In this document: piece by piece, positions 15,710 to 24,772 of the stretch
Layout of the letters: each line of letters opens with the position of its first letter
Position numbering within the stretch: position 1 is the stretch's first letter
Origin: Lachnospiraceae bacterium UBA7160
GTDB taxonomy: Bacteria; Bacillota; Clostridia; Lachnospirales; Lachnospiraceae
Length of the DNA: 29,882 nucleotides
Direction: 5' to 3'
NCBI GenBank assembly: GCA_002491565.1
Contig: DKWE01000120.1
Span: forward strand, 1 to 29,882
Position numbers and translations under genes: made by a program
The notes under the pieces: generated by a model
Told to the model about the DNA's origin: nothing
The model's input: only the letters and a program-made list of their open reading frames with translations
Databases searched by the model: none

Positions 15710-18700
15710 ATGAACAGAAACAGAAAGTGCAGCAGAAAGATGACAGCCGGCCTTGCAGTTGGTATGGCAGCGGTGCTTGGAGCGATGCCGGTCTGTGCCG
15801 CAGCAGAAGAAGGAGCGATAGCAAAAGAGGAGACCGTCTATGTCAATGCGGACGCGGCAGGCAGACAGGAGCAGGTCACGGTATCGAGCTGGCTGAAAAG
15901 CGCCGGGACGGAAGGGGAACTGAAGGATCAGAGCAGCTTAAGTGATATTGTGAATGTAAAAGGCGAGGAGACCTTTTCCCAGAAGGGAGAGGAGCTGACG
16001 TGGAACGCAGCTGGCGAGGATATCTATTATCAGGGTTCCTCGGATGCGGAGCTTCCGGTTGGCGTGAAGCTGACGTACTATCTGGATGGGAAAGAGACAG
16101 ATCCGAAGGAGCTTATCGGCAGGAGCGGTCATCTGGAGATCCATGTGGAGTATCAGAATACTGCGGTTCGGACGGCGAACATAAACGGGAAGGAGGAATC
16201 GATGTACATCCCATTTGTGATGGCAACCGGGATGATTCTGCCGGGGGAACATTTTTCTAATGTCACAGTGGACAATGGAAAGGTCATATCGGATGGCAGC
16301 AGGGAAATCGTGGTCGGCTTCGGAATCCCGGGGCTTGAGGAAAGCCTGAAGCTGGAGGAGCTAAAGGAAAAGCTGGCGGAGACAGAAGAAGACGGGGAAA
16401 AAGGGGATTTGCCGGAAGAAACAGCGATACCGGTGGCAGAAGCAGAAACTGAGAGCGAGCGTGAGGAGGAGCTTACGATTCCGGAGGGCTTCATCGTTGC
16501 GGCAGAGGTACAGGAGTTTTCTATGAGCCCGACCTTTACCGTTGCACTTTCTGATTTGCTCCAGGAGCTGGATCTGGGGGATGGCAATGACCTGGATGAT
16601 CTGAAGGACGCTATTGGCGAGCTGGAAGACGCGGCTATGAAGCTGGTGGATGGCACACAGGAGCTTGCAGACGGTGTATCTACGCTGGAAGAGAAATACG
16701 GAGAGTTCGATGAGGGCGTTCAGGAGCTGCGGGAGGGCGCCTCAGACCTTGCGGACGGCACGACGACGCTGCGGGAGGGCGCATCGGATCTTGCAGACGG
16801 CACGGCAGAGCTGAGGAATGGTGCATCAGAGCTCGCGGATGGTACGACAACGCTGCGGGAAGGCGCGACAGATCTCGCAGATGGCACGGCAACGCTGCGG
16901 AAAGGTGCGTCGGATCTGAAGGATGGTACGGCAGCGCTAGCAGGCGGGGCATCGGATTTGAAGGATGGCACGGCACAGCTGCGTTCTGGAACGGGCACAT
17001 TGAAATCCGGGACCGCGCAGCTTTTGACTGGTGCGGGAACTTTAGCAGACGGAACCGCGGGGCTGCGTAAGGGAGTTGGTACGCTGAAGTCCGGTACTTC
17101 ACAGCTTTTGACCGGGGCAGGAACCTTAAAGGATGGCACAGCAGAGCTGTGCGCGGGAACGGATACGCTGAAATCAGGGACCTCAGAGCTCTTAACAGGA
17201 GCGGATACATTGAAGAACGGTACTTCACAGCTGGCAGGCGGCGCAGGGGAACTGAAGACGGGGGCTTCTGCACTTAAATCAGGCGCATCAACTGCAGGCA
17301 GCGGTGCAGCGGCCCTGAAAAAGGGAATCGATGCCTATACGGATGGGGTGAATCAGCTGGGAAGCGGCATTCAGACCTATCTGGGGCAAGAAGGGGTGCT
17401 TTCCGGTAAAGCAGAGGAATTTCAGGCGGGGATGGATACACTCGCAGAAGGAGTAAACGCATATGTCACGGGCGCTCAGTCGCTGGCGGATGGAGTTCTC
17501 GGCTATGTAGACGGAGAAGAGAAGCTGAATGCAGGTGCACAGGGACTTCTCGCGCTGCAGCAGGGACTTCCGGCAGTGCGGCAGGGGATTGGCAGCCTGC
17601 GAGACAGCATTGGCACAAGCGGTGCGGAGGGAACCCTGTATGCTGGCATAGAGGCGCTCGCAGGCGGGCTTGCACAGCTGGAGCATGCGCTTTCCGCAAC
17701 GGATCTGGGCAGCTCTGTCGGACAGCTATCGGGAGAGATTTCAGCGATGCAGACAGCCGGGAGGAATCTGCAAGAACAGGTAACTGTCATGCTGGAAGAA
17801 ATCAGCCAGGAGAACTATCCGGCACAGCTGGAGAAGCTGTCACAGGCAGCGGACGGGCTGCAAATTTCCCTTGAGGCGCTTCAGACTGGGCTCAATGAGG
17901 GATTTGCCGGAGCGCAGGCTCAGATTGCGGCATCTGCAAACAAGGCGCAGAACGAAGCGGCTGAACAGGTCAACCAGCAGATCCGCACGGCAAATGAGCA
18001 GATTGCGGCATCTGCGGGGACAGTAGAAAAGACGGCGGCTGCAGCAGCTCAGTCGGCAGGCGAGCAGGCAGGTATCAAAGCATCTGCGGCAGCAAATGAG
18101 GCGGTGTCTGAGGTTGTATCAGCGGCAAATGCGAAGCTTGCGGCGCAGGCAGAGACTGCGAATGCGGAGCTTGCGGGTGCAAGAGCAGTGCTGAAGAACG
18201 CAATTGAGGCGAACCAGAACGATCCGGAGACGGTCAGAGCACTGAATGATGCATTGGCACAGCTGAATCAGTCAGTGACAGCAGATGCGATGGCAGCAGA
18301 AGCAATCACGATCTCTGTGCCGGTAGATACGTCAGGAATTCAGGCAGAAGTAACACCAGTTGCAGAGATTGCTGCGGAGGATCTGGCGGTATCGGCAGGA
18401 TCGGTAACTTTGCCGGATGCGGGAGATGTGAACACCTATCTGTCACAGATTGCCGATGGAGTTAGAGGGCTTTCTGAAAAGCTTGCGGGTATTTCAGGCA
18501 GTCTGAATGGGATCCTTGCAGGTTCAGATATGACAGAATTGCAGGAGCATAGAAAGAACCTGGAGGCTGCAGTGGAGGCGGGAAATCCGCTGGAGAGTCT
18601 GACTGGTGCCGTCGCGCAGCTCGATACTGACGCAAAGCAGCTGCTCGGTGTGATGCCGTCGCTGTCAGCAGGTGCGCAGCAGCTGTATGACGGAACGGAA

Positions 18701-19810
18701 AGTTTCCAGACAGCTTCCGACGGAATCACAGCATTACTCTCTGGTTTTGAACAGCTTGGCGCGAATAATGAGGCATTGAAGCAGGGAGCGAATACTCTTA
18801 AGAGCAGTTCGTCTGCCCTGACAGAGGGAGCGGCTTCTCTGCAGAGCGGCGTGCAGCAGCTGATGTCTGGTCTGGGTACTTTGAGTACACAGCTGTCCGG
18901 TGGCGCAGCAGAGCTGATGGGGAACAGCGATACGCTTCGAAGCGGCGCAGCATCACTGCAGCAGGGGATCACTCAGCTTGAAAGCGGCGCAGCGCAGCTG
19001 GCAGATGGCGCCGGAAAGCTTGAGAGCGGCACTTCACAGGTAGATACAGGCGCCGCTGAGCTCAAGGCGGGCATCCAGAAGGCGGACGCTGGAGCAGGTG
19101 ATCTTAAGCGTGGTGCGGTAAAGCTGGATCATGGTGCGAAGGATCTGAAGAATGGAATCTCACAGGTAGATTCCGGAGCTGCCGATCTCATGAGCGGCGC
19201 GGTAAAGCTGGATCATGGCGCTGGCGATCTGAAAGATGGCGTTTCACAGGTGGATTCCGGAGCTGCCGAGCTGGTGAGCGGAGCTGCGCAGTTGGATCAT
19301 GGCGCGGGTGATCTGCTGGATGGCGCGCAGACACTGGATGGCGGCGCGGGCGACTTACTGGACGGTGCAAAGGAACTGGAGTCCGGTGCAGGGGATCTGC
19401 TGGATGGCACAAAGACGCTGGAATCCGGCGCGAATGACTTGTTTGAGGGTACGCAGACTTTGGATAACGGTGCAGGAGATTTGCTTGACGGGGCCGAGGA
19501 ATTGGAGTCCGGTGCAGGGGATCTGCTGGATGGCGCGGAAACGCTGGAGTCCGGAAGCGCGGAGGTAAAGGACGGTATTTCGGAACTGCTTGACGGAGCC
19601 GAGGAACTGGAATCCGGTATGGAGGAGTTCAATGAGGAGGGCATCCGTAAGCTGAGCGACCTGTTCGGAGACGAGCTGGAAGCGTTGTTTGACCGGCTTC
19701 GTGCACTGAGTTCCGACGACTATGTGTACGATTCGTACAGCGGTAAGGCAGACGGTATGGGCGGCAGTGTGAAATTCATCATTGAGACTGCGCCGATTGC
19801 GAATGACTGA
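15710..19810 (+). CDS. Large secreted protein with leucine/glycine heptad repeats (YhgE/Pip-like)
   Basis: A 1366-residue exported protein. A signal peptide covers about residues 1-31 (basic start, hydrophobic core, AMPVCAA). An N-terminal domain of unknown function (to about 190) and an acidic linker (about 215-260) follow. Two long tracts of xxxLxxG heptads lie at about 310-560 and 980-1310, with units such as GASDLADGTTTLRE and GAGDLLDGAKELES. Between them is an Ala/Gln-rich, probably coiled-coil region (about 560-900). The repeats match those of YhgE/Pip and some MMPL-associated proteins, but the membrane domains of YhgE are missing, so it should be released or wall-associated. AGGAGG precedes the ATG. 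It is a single-gene unit with its own promoter and terminator. Function unknown; a stalk or envelope-spanning role is possible. Confidence 0.8.
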   Translation: MNRNRKCSRKMTAGLAVGMAAVLGAMPVCAAAEEGAIAKEETVYVNADAAGRQEQVTVSSWLKSAGTEGELKDQSSLSDIVNVKGEETFSQKGEELTWNAAGEDIYYQGSSDAELPVGVKLTYYLDGKETDPKELIGRSGHLEIHVEYQNTAVRTANINGKEESMYIPFVMATGMILPGEHFSNVTVDNGKVISDGSREIVVGFGIPGLEESLKLEELKEKLAETEEDGEKGDLPEETAIPVAEAETESEREEELTIPEGFIVAAEVQEFSMSPTFTVALSDLLQELDLGDGNDLDDLKDAIGELEDAAMKLVDGTQELADGVSTLEEKYGEFDEGVQELREGASDLADGTTTLREGASDLADGTAELRNGASELADGTTTLREGATDLADGTATLRKGASDLKDGTAALAGGASDLKDGTAQLRSGTGTLKSGTAQLLTGAGTLADGTAGLRKGVGTLKSGTSQLLTGAGTLKDGTAELCAGTDTLKSGTSELLTGADTLKNGTSQLAGGAGELKTGASALKSGASTAGSGAAALKKGIDAYTDGVNQLGSGIQTYLGQEGVLSGKAEEFQAGMDTLAEGVNAYVTGAQSLADGVLGYVDGEEKLNAGAQGLLALQQGLPAVRQGIGSLRDSIGTSGAEGTLYAGIEALAGGLAQLEHALSATDLGSSVGQLSGEISAMQTAGRNLQEQVTVMLEEISQENYPAQLEKLSQAADGLQISLEALQTGLNEGFAGAQAQIAASANKAQNEAAEQVNQQIRTANEQIAASAGTVEKTAAAAAQSAGEQAGIKASAAANEAVSEVVSAANAKLAAQAETANAELAGARAVLKNAIEANQNDPETVRALNDALAQLNQSVTADAMAAEAITISVPVDTSGIQAEVTPVAEIAAEDLAVSAGSVTLPDAGDVNTYLSQIADGVRGLSEKLAGISGSLNGILAGSDMTELQEHRKNLEAAVEAGNPLESLTGAVAQLDTDAKQLLGVMPSLSAGAQQLYDGTESFQTASDGITALLSGFEQLGANNEALKQGANTLKSSSSALTEGAASLQSGVQQLMSGLGTLSTQLSGGAAELMGNSDTLRSGAASLQQGITQLESGAAQLADGAGKLESGTSQVDTGAAELKAGIQKADAGAGDLKRGAVKLDHGAKDLKNGISQVDSGAADLMSGAVKLDHGAGDLKDGVSQVDSGAAELVSGAAQLDHGAGDLLDGAQTLDGGAGDLLDGAKELESGAGDLLDGTKTLESGANDLFEGTQTLDNGAGDLLDGAEELESGAGDLLDGAETLESGSAEVKDGISELLDGAEELESGMEEFNEEGIRKLSDLFGDELEALFDRLRALSSDDYVYDSYSGKADGMGGSVKFIIETAPIAND
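19377..19534 (+). repeat. Near-identical DNA repeats inside the heptad-repeat gene
   Basis: A 32-base string is identical at 19377-19408 and 19503-19534, 126 bases apart, which is three 42-base (14-residue) units. Similar partial copies occur through 18950-19620 and 16730-17230. Such repeats can expand or contract by recombination or slippage. Confidence 0.7.
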
Positions 19811-19842
19811 GAAATTTTACTTGAATCACACAGGTAAGGATG

Positions 19843-19895
19843 AACACCGGGATGGCGGAAAGCGGGATGAAGCTTTCTGACATCCCGGTGTTTTT
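19843..19895 (+). terminator. Terminator after the heptad-repeat gene
   Basis: AACACCGGGATG (19843-19854) pairs with CATCCCGGTGTT (19881-19892), with an inner GAAAGC/GCTTTC stem, and the sequence runs into TTTTT. It lies about 30 bases after the stop at 19810. Confidence 0.85.
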
Positions 19896-19919
19896 GCTTT
19901 ACAGGAGCAGGCTTTTTTC

Positions 19920-19948
19920 TTGACGGCGGTTTGTTTGGAGTGTATGCT
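19920..19948 (+). promoter_or_regulatory. Promoter for the GtrA-like and MutS-like genes
   Basis: TTGACG (19920-19925), a 17-base spacer and TATGCT (19943-19948). Transcription would start near 19955, leaving an unusually long leader of about 220 bases before the GtrA-like start codon. Confidence 0.6.
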
Positions 19949-19949
19949 A

Positions 19950-20173
19950 AGAGGAGCCACAAAACGCTGTGCCAGGAGTACTCTGCACGAAGCACAGAGA
20001 CGCTCGGATGACGATATGCCTTCGGCGGCAGATGCGCGGGGAGCTGTCGGGCTGCGGCAGGCAGGAGGTGGAACAGCGAAGCTCTGAGAATAAGGGCCTG
20101 ATTGGTGATAAAGCAGAAATGCGGACAGTACAGTTCAGTTTCAAAATTTTGCTCAGTATACAGGAGGAAGAAC
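19950..20173 (+). other. Long untranslated leader
   Basis: About 220 bases between promoter and start codon hold small hairpins (CTCTG/CAGAG near 19980-20000; a TTCG-capped TGCC/GGCA near 20019-20032). I recognise no known riboswitch consensus and no leader peptide with a ribosome site. Confidence 0.3.
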
Positions 20174-20593
20174 ATGCAGAAAATATTCAGATTGTATGAG
20201 AAATATAAGGAGATTATTCATTATTTAATTGTCGGCGGGCTGACGACGGTGGTCAGTCTTGCGGTCTATTACGGCTGTGTCCTGACTATACTGGACCCAG
20301 AGGTTCCAGTGCAGCTGCAGGCAGCAAATATCATTTCCTGGATCGCATCTGTGACGTTTGCCTATTTTACAAACCGCCGTTTTGTCTTTGAAAGCAAAAA
20401 TCAGAACCGTCTCCGGGAGGCGGCCGCTTTCTACAGCTCCCGGCTTGCGACGCTTGCGATGGATATGGCCTGTATGTTTTTAATGGTGACAGTCTGCGGG
20501 TGGAATGACAAGCTTGCTAAGTTAGCTGTGCAGGTGATCGTGATGGTTGCGAATTATGTGCTGAGCAAATTTTTCGTATTTCAGAAGAAGTAA
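20174..20593 (+). CDS. GtrA-like small membrane protein
   Basis: A 139-residue protein with four predicted membrane segments, matching the GtrA/DPMS1 family: HYLIVGGLTTVVSLAVYY, then FAYFTNRRFVFES, and the ending NYVLSKFFVFQKK are family signatures. Members are thought to help move polyprenyl-linked sugars across the membrane during cell-surface glycosylation. No glycosyltransferase lies nearby, so its partner is unknown. The start at 20174 has AGGAGG 7 bases upstream; a longer frame from 20102 lacks this. The MutS-like gene follows after 79 bases and is probably cotranscribed. Confidence 0.88.
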   Translation: MQKIFRLYEKYKEIIHYLIVGGLTTVVSLAVYYGCVLTILDPEVPVQLQAANIISWIASVTFAYFTNRRFVFESKNQNRLREAAAFYSSRLATLAMDMACMFLMVTVCGWNDKLAKLAVQVIVMVANYVLSKFFVFQKK

Positions 20594-20672
20594 AGGAAGA
20601 AGCAGGAGCAGGGAATCGTGTAATCATGCCGGATACATACAAATATTATAAGAGAAAGATGAGGAGAATCCT

Positions 20673-22394
20673 ATGAGCGGATATGAAAATTACAGTGTGT
20701 CAAATCTTCTGGTGATGGCCGGTCTGATCGTGGGAATGCTGGTGGTGTTTGTCTGCTATATGCAGTATGAGAGGAGGAAGCAGCGAAAGCGCCTGATGGC
20801 GCGTATCCGGTCAGAATGGGGGCAGGAGCTGCAGCGGGAGTATGACGCGGCAGAGTATGATGCGATCAGCCACTATTATCTCAACCGGGAGACGGATGCG
20901 TTCCAGGTGGATGATATCACATGGAATGATCTGGACCTGGACCGTGTGTTCCGGATGCTGAATCATACGCGTTCCTTCCTCGGTGAGAGCTACCTGTATT
21001 ATCAGCTGCGCACACCCGAGCTGCACCCGGAGAAGCTGGCTGGCTTTGAAAGGCTCGTTTCCTATTTTCAAGAGCATACAAAAGAACGGGAAGAGATAGA
21101 ATTTTTCTTTGCGAAAATCGGGAAGACCGGACGGCAGTCTATTTTTGACTATATTTACAATCTGGCATCGGTACATGCGGGAAGCAATCTGGTCCATTTT
21201 AGCATGTGCGCGTTTCTGGCTGCCTCGGTGGGGATGCTGTTTGTTGTCCCACAGGCAGGGGTGCTGCTGGTATTGGCAGCTTCCGGACTGAGCATGGCGA
21301 CGTATGAGCATTACAAGCGTCCGATTGCACCGTACGTCACCTCCTGTGCGGCGCTGGAGAGGCTGCTCTCGCAGGCGGAGAACATGCTGAAGCTGGACAG
21401 CCCGCTGATTCAGGAACGGAAGGAACGGCTGAAAAAATTAATCCGGGTGTTCCAGAGACTGCGCCGGAATATGACCTTTCTGCTGCTCGGGGATCAGGTA
21501 GGCGGCGGAATTGAGCAGCTTCTGATCTCGTACATCAACAATCTTCTTCATATTGATCTGATTCTGTTTCCGACCGTCGTGAAGGATATCAGCGCCCATA
21601 TGCGGGAGTTCGAGGAGCTGACCGAGGAGCTGGGAAAACTGGAATCAGCAATTGCAGTGGCCTCCTTCCGGGAACTCTATCCGAATCACACGCTTCCAGA
21701 GCTGCGGAAGGAGGGGGCACTGTCCTTCCGGGCAGACGGGCTTTATCATCCGCTGATCAGCGATCCGGTAGCGAATTCCATCGACACGGAGCAGTCCGTG
21801 CTCCTGACGGGGGCGAACGCATCCGGCAAGTCATCGTTTTTAAAGACGGTCGCGCTGGCGGCCATTCTTGCGCAGACGATTCATACTGTTCCCGCTAAGC
21901 GCTACGAGGCACGCTATTTCCGGGTCTATTCCTCTATGGCGCTGCGGGATGACCTCGCTGCCGAGGAGAGCTATTATATGGTAGAAATCCGTTCTCTGAA
22001 GCGGATCCTGGACCGGATGGACGGGGGAGAGCCGATCCTGTGCCTGGTAGACGAAGTGCTGCGCGGGACGAATACGATCGAGCGTGTCGCGGCATCCTCC
22101 CAGATCCTGAAACGGATCGCGCGTGCGAATCTGCTCTGCTTCGCGGCGACGCATGATCTGGAGCTGACGTATCTCCTCGAGGGTATTTACCGCAACTGCC
22201 ATTTTGAAGAGGAGGTCACGGAGGAGGAGATACGGTTTGACTATCTGCTGAAGGAGGGCCGCGCAACCACGCGCAACGCGATCCGGCTGCTGGCGCTGAT
22301 GGGCTTCGAGAAGGAAATCATCGACAGCGCGCAGAAGCTGGCGGAGGAGCTGGCGGAAAGCAACGCCAGCCAGCAGTCTCTGCGCATGCGCTGA
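20673..22394 (+). CDS. Membrane-anchored MutS-family ATPase
   Basis: A 573-residue protein whose C-terminal half is a MutS-type ABC ATPase: Walker A GANASGKSS (380-388), Walker B ILCLVDEVLRGTNT (D460, E461) and the late THDLEL histidine switch. A MutS-core-like helical lever region precedes it (TWNDLDLDRVFRMLNHTRS, SFLGESYLYYQLRTP). It lacks the mismatch-recognition domain of true MutS. Hydrophobic segments at about 9-31 and 174-210 suggest it sits in the membrane. Such short membrane MutS homologues are known in Firmicutes and Bacteroidetes but their role is unclear. Mismatch repair is not implied. GAGGAG precedes the start. Confidence 0.85.
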   Translation: MSGYENYSVSNLLVMAGLIVGMLVVFVCYMQYERRKQRKRLMARIRSEWGQELQREYDAAEYDAISHYYLNRETDAFQVDDITWNDLDLDRVFRMLNHTRSFLGESYLYYQLRTPELHPEKLAGFERLVSYFQEHTKEREEIEFFFAKIGKTGRQSIFDYIYNLASVHAGSNLVHFSMCAFLAASVGMLFVVPQAGVLLVLAASGLSMATYEHYKRPIAPYVTSCAALERLLSQAENMLKLDSPLIQERKERLKKLIRVFQRLRRNMTFLLLGDQVGGGIEQLLISYINNLLHIDLILFPTVVKDISAHMREFEELTEELGKLESAIAVASFRELYPNHTLPELRKEGALSFRADGLYHPLISDPVANSIDTEQSVLLTGANASGKSSFLKTVALAAILAQTIHTVPAKRYEARYFRVYSSMALRDDLAAEESYYMVEIRSLKRILDRMDGGEPILCLVDEVLRGTNTIERVAASSQILKRIARANLLCFAATHDLELTYLLEGIYRNCHFEEEVTEEEIRFDYLLKEGRATTRNAIRLLALMGFEKEIIDSAQKLAEELAESNASQQSLRMR

Positions 22395-22505
22395 GACAAC
22401 GTAAGAATTTCCGGTATATTTGCGGCCTCGCCCAGCTACTTTGCCGAGGAAAAATCATGCCGCAGAGTCTTTCAAGACATGAATGGTACAGCACACTTGC
22501 TTCTA
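22395..22505. other. Convergent intergenic region
   Basis: Between the convergent MutS-like and hydrolase genes lie nested inverted repeats (TGCGGC at about 22421 with GCCGCA at about 22459; CCTCG with CGAGG inside). No T-run follows on either strand, so termination is possible but unsupported. Confidence 0.3.
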
Positions 22506-23018
22506 TCAATCCGAAAGTCCTGTGATTTCGACCTGGCACATTTTCATCGTTGCAAGCGCTGCCTGGTGGGTTTCCGGCGTAACACCCGCGCAGCAGCTTG
22601 CATCGACACGCACACGTATTTCCGGATAAAGCGCCTTGATGATCAGCGCATTGGAGACCACACAGATGTCGGTACAGAGACCGATCAGCTCCACATCTTC
22701 TAACGCATACTCCTTCCAGCCGGTAAAGCCGAAGGCTGGCTTGTTGATATAGATCGCGCCCGGCACCTCTAGGCAGTCTGCGATCTGCCAGCCATCGGTT
22801 CCCTCGACACAGTGTACCACGGGCAGGTGACGTCCTTCATTTGTTGTCAGATAATTATCCTGATGAGTATCTCTGGTAAAGATAATTTCATCGCCATCCC
22901 TCTGATATTGCGCAATTTTTTCTTTCACACGCGCTACAATTGCCTCCGCCTCTCTGGTTCCCAGAGAGCCATTAATAAAATCCCTTTGCATATCGATCAC
23001 AATCAATGTTTTTTTCAT
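22506..23018 (-). CDS. Nicotinamidase-like cysteine hydrolase (isochorismatase superfamily)
   Basis: A 170-residue cytoplasmic hydrolase. The catalytic triad is visible: D9 in VIDMQRDF, K93 in YINKPAFG and C119 in LCTDICVVSNA. D50, H52 and H64 (in TRDTHQDNY and EGRHLPVVHC) match the metal ligands of nicotinamidases, making nicotinamide deamidation for NAD salvage plausible. The length is shorter than many PncA proteins and related amidases share these motifs, so I leave the symbol blank. AGGAGG precedes the start. It is a single-gene unit with its own promoter, convergent with the MutS-like gene. Confidence 0.88.
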   Translation of the reverse strand: MKKTLIVIDMQRDFINGSLGTREAEAIVARVKEKIAQYQRDGDEIIFTRDTHQDNYLTTNEGRHLPVVHCVEGTDGWQIADCLEVPGAIYINKPAFGFTGWKEYALEDVELIGLCTDICVVSNALIIKALYPEIRVRVDASCCAGVTPETHQAALATMKMCQVEITGLSD

Positions 23019-23077
23019 GGCAGATCCTCCTGTTGGCAGCGGGAATATTTCCCTGATATGAGTGTACGGTTCTGAAC

Positions 23078-23106
23078 ATTTTAGTTGATTTTTGAAAGCC
23101 CGTCAA
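23078..23106 (-). promoter_or_regulatory. Promoter for the cysteine hydrolase gene
   Basis: On the minus strand TTGACG (23101-23106), a 17-base spacer and TAAAAT (23078-23083). Good match to the main sigma factor consensus, about 60 bases before the start codon. Confidence 0.7.
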
Positions 23107-23335
23107 GCGGAAACAGCGCTACATGCCGTTCCGCAGCAATTGCTGTAGTCAGAAAATAAGATAGAAAATGTCGGTTTTTGTATATTTTGCAGAGCGAAAA
23201 ATGAGTAGAATCATAGTAAGGGTTCCTATGCTTTGATGACAGGGGAAGGAGAGGGAACATGCCGGAGAGGAAGAAGCTGGTTCGACGATGCCAGGTGCAG
23301 ATAGCAGGAGGGAGAAGAATGGAGGAGCAGAAGGG
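23107..23335 (+). other. Region upstream of the MATE gene
   Basis: About 230 bases, AT-rich in the middle (23150-23220). A possible weak promoter is TTGCAG near 23188 with CATAGT near 23213, but the spacing is long. An in-frame ATG at 23288 and another ATG at 23259 precede the MATE start; neither fits the family N-terminus. I see no separate gene. Confidence 0.3.
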
Positions 23336-24733
23336 ATGAGCACGATGCAGGGAATGATCATCAGAGACAAAAGCTTTTACCGGAAGGTTCTTGCGATTAT
23401 GCTTCCGGTGGTATGCCAGCAGGCGATCAATATGGGCGTGAACATGATGGATACGATGATGCTTGGAAGTCTTGGAGAGCTGCAGCTTTCTGCGTCCAGC
23501 CTAGCGAATCAGTATTATCAGTTTTTTACGATCTTCTGCATGGGGATTCTGGGTGGGATGAGTGTCCTTTCAGCGCAGTTCTGGGGAGCCGGGGATAAGG
23601 AGCGGGTGCGGGACACCTTCAACATGGCGCTGAAGCTTGCGCTTTGCGTGTGCGTTGTTTTTGCACTGCTGACCTGGTGCTTCCCACGCCAGATTATGAC
23701 CATCTATACCTCAGAACAGGAGGTTATCGACTATGGAGTGCGCTATTTGAACATTACGGTCTTTGTGTTCTGTCTGCACGGTACCAGCCTGATTGCGTCC
23801 AGCCTGATGCGCACCGTGGGAAAGCCGCGCCTTGGCCTGATGGTTTCCTGCATATCCTTTTTTGTCAACATTGCGGCGAACTATATCTTTATCTTCGGCA
23901 AGTTTGGCGCACCCCGCATGGAGATTGCCGGAGCGGCGCTTGGAACACTGATCGCGCGGGGCGTGGAATTTCTGGTTACTTTTGTCTATATCTTCCGGAT
24001 TGATAAGGCGCTGGGACTGCGGCTGGTGCATCTGAAGAAAATGCCTTCGCTGCAGTTCTTCCGGAGCTATCTGAAGATTGGCGCGCCGGTACTCGTATCC
24101 GACGCCCTGCTCGGGCTTGGCGGAAACATCGTGTCGGTCGTGATGGGGCATATGGGTGCTGCCGTGGTGGCGGCAAACGCGATCTGCATGGTTGTGGACC
24201 GTCTCTGCACGGTGGTCGTACAGGGCGTGGGCAATGCCTCCAGTATTATTACCGGGAATACAATCGGAAAGGGACTGAAGGAGGAGGCCATGCGGCAGGG
24301 TTATACCTTCTACCTTCTCAGCATCGGCTTTGGCGTGGTAAGCGCAATTCTGGTGACGGTGGTAGGACCGCTGACTATCGCGATCTATTCTCTGGAGCCA
24401 GAGACTATTGAGCTGACGAAGCAGATGATGAATGCCTATGCGGTAATCGTATTTTTCCAGTGTATTCAGTCAGTGATGACCAAGGGAGTGCTGCGCGGCG
24501 GCGGAGATACGAAGTTTTTGATGGTGGCGGATATCCTGTTTATGTGGCTGGTATCCATTCCTTTCGGCGCTGCGGGAGGTCTTCTGTTTGCATGGCCGGC
24601 GTGGCTGGTCATGATTTGCCTGCGGGTGGACTATATGATCAAGTCCGTTTGGTGTATTGCGCGGCTGCGCTCCGGAAAGTGGGTCCATGAGGCTGACGGT
24701 GTGGAGGAAGCCAGACAGATGGCGGGAAAGTAA
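23336..24733 (+). CDS. MATE-family multidrug/toxin exporter
   Basis: A 465-residue polytopic membrane protein with about 12 hydrophobic segments. The N-terminal VLAIMLPVVCQQAINMGVNM and the MDTMMLGSLGELQLSA segment are typical of MATE exporters, which use Na+ or H+ gradients to expel cationic compounds. The substrate is not predictable. The start at 23336 has GGAGG 10 bases upstream and starts the mature family N-terminus. It lies 39 bases before the sensor kinase gene and may share a transcript with it. Confidence 0.92.
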   Translation: MSTMQGMIIRDKSFYRKVLAIMLPVVCQQAINMGVNMMDTMMLGSLGELQLSASSLANQYYQFFTIFCMGILGGMSVLSAQFWGAGDKERVRDTFNMALKLALCVCVVFALLTWCFPRQIMTIYTSEQEVIDYGVRYLNITVFVFCLHGTSLIASSLMRTVGKPRLGLMVSCISFFVNIAANYIFIFGKFGAPRMEIAGAALGTLIARGVEFLVTFVYIFRIDKALGLRLVHLKKMPSLQFFRSYLKIGAPVLVSDALLGLGGNIVSVVMGHMGAAVVAANAICMVVDRLCTVVVQGVGNASSIITGNTIGKGLKEEAMRQGYTFYLLSIGFGVVSAILVTVVGPLTIAIYSLEPETIELTKQMMNAYAVIVFFQCIQSVMTKGVLRGGGDTKFLMVADILFMWLVSIPFGAAGGLLFAWPAWLVMICLRVDYMIKSVWCIARLRSGKWVHEADGVEEARQMAGK

Positions 24734-24772
24734 GTGGGAGCAAGAGCGAACCGAAGGAGATGAGGCAGAGAG

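Noticed and set aside
15607..15945. A small open frame in the leader of the heptad-repeat gene
   Set aside because: No ribosome site, and it overlaps the signal-peptide coding region in another frame.
16680..19620. Repeated DNA that might look like a CRISPR array or several minus-strand genes
   Set aside because: The repeats are in-frame 42-base coding units without unique spacers. The minus-strand frames are low-complexity mirror readings of the heptads.
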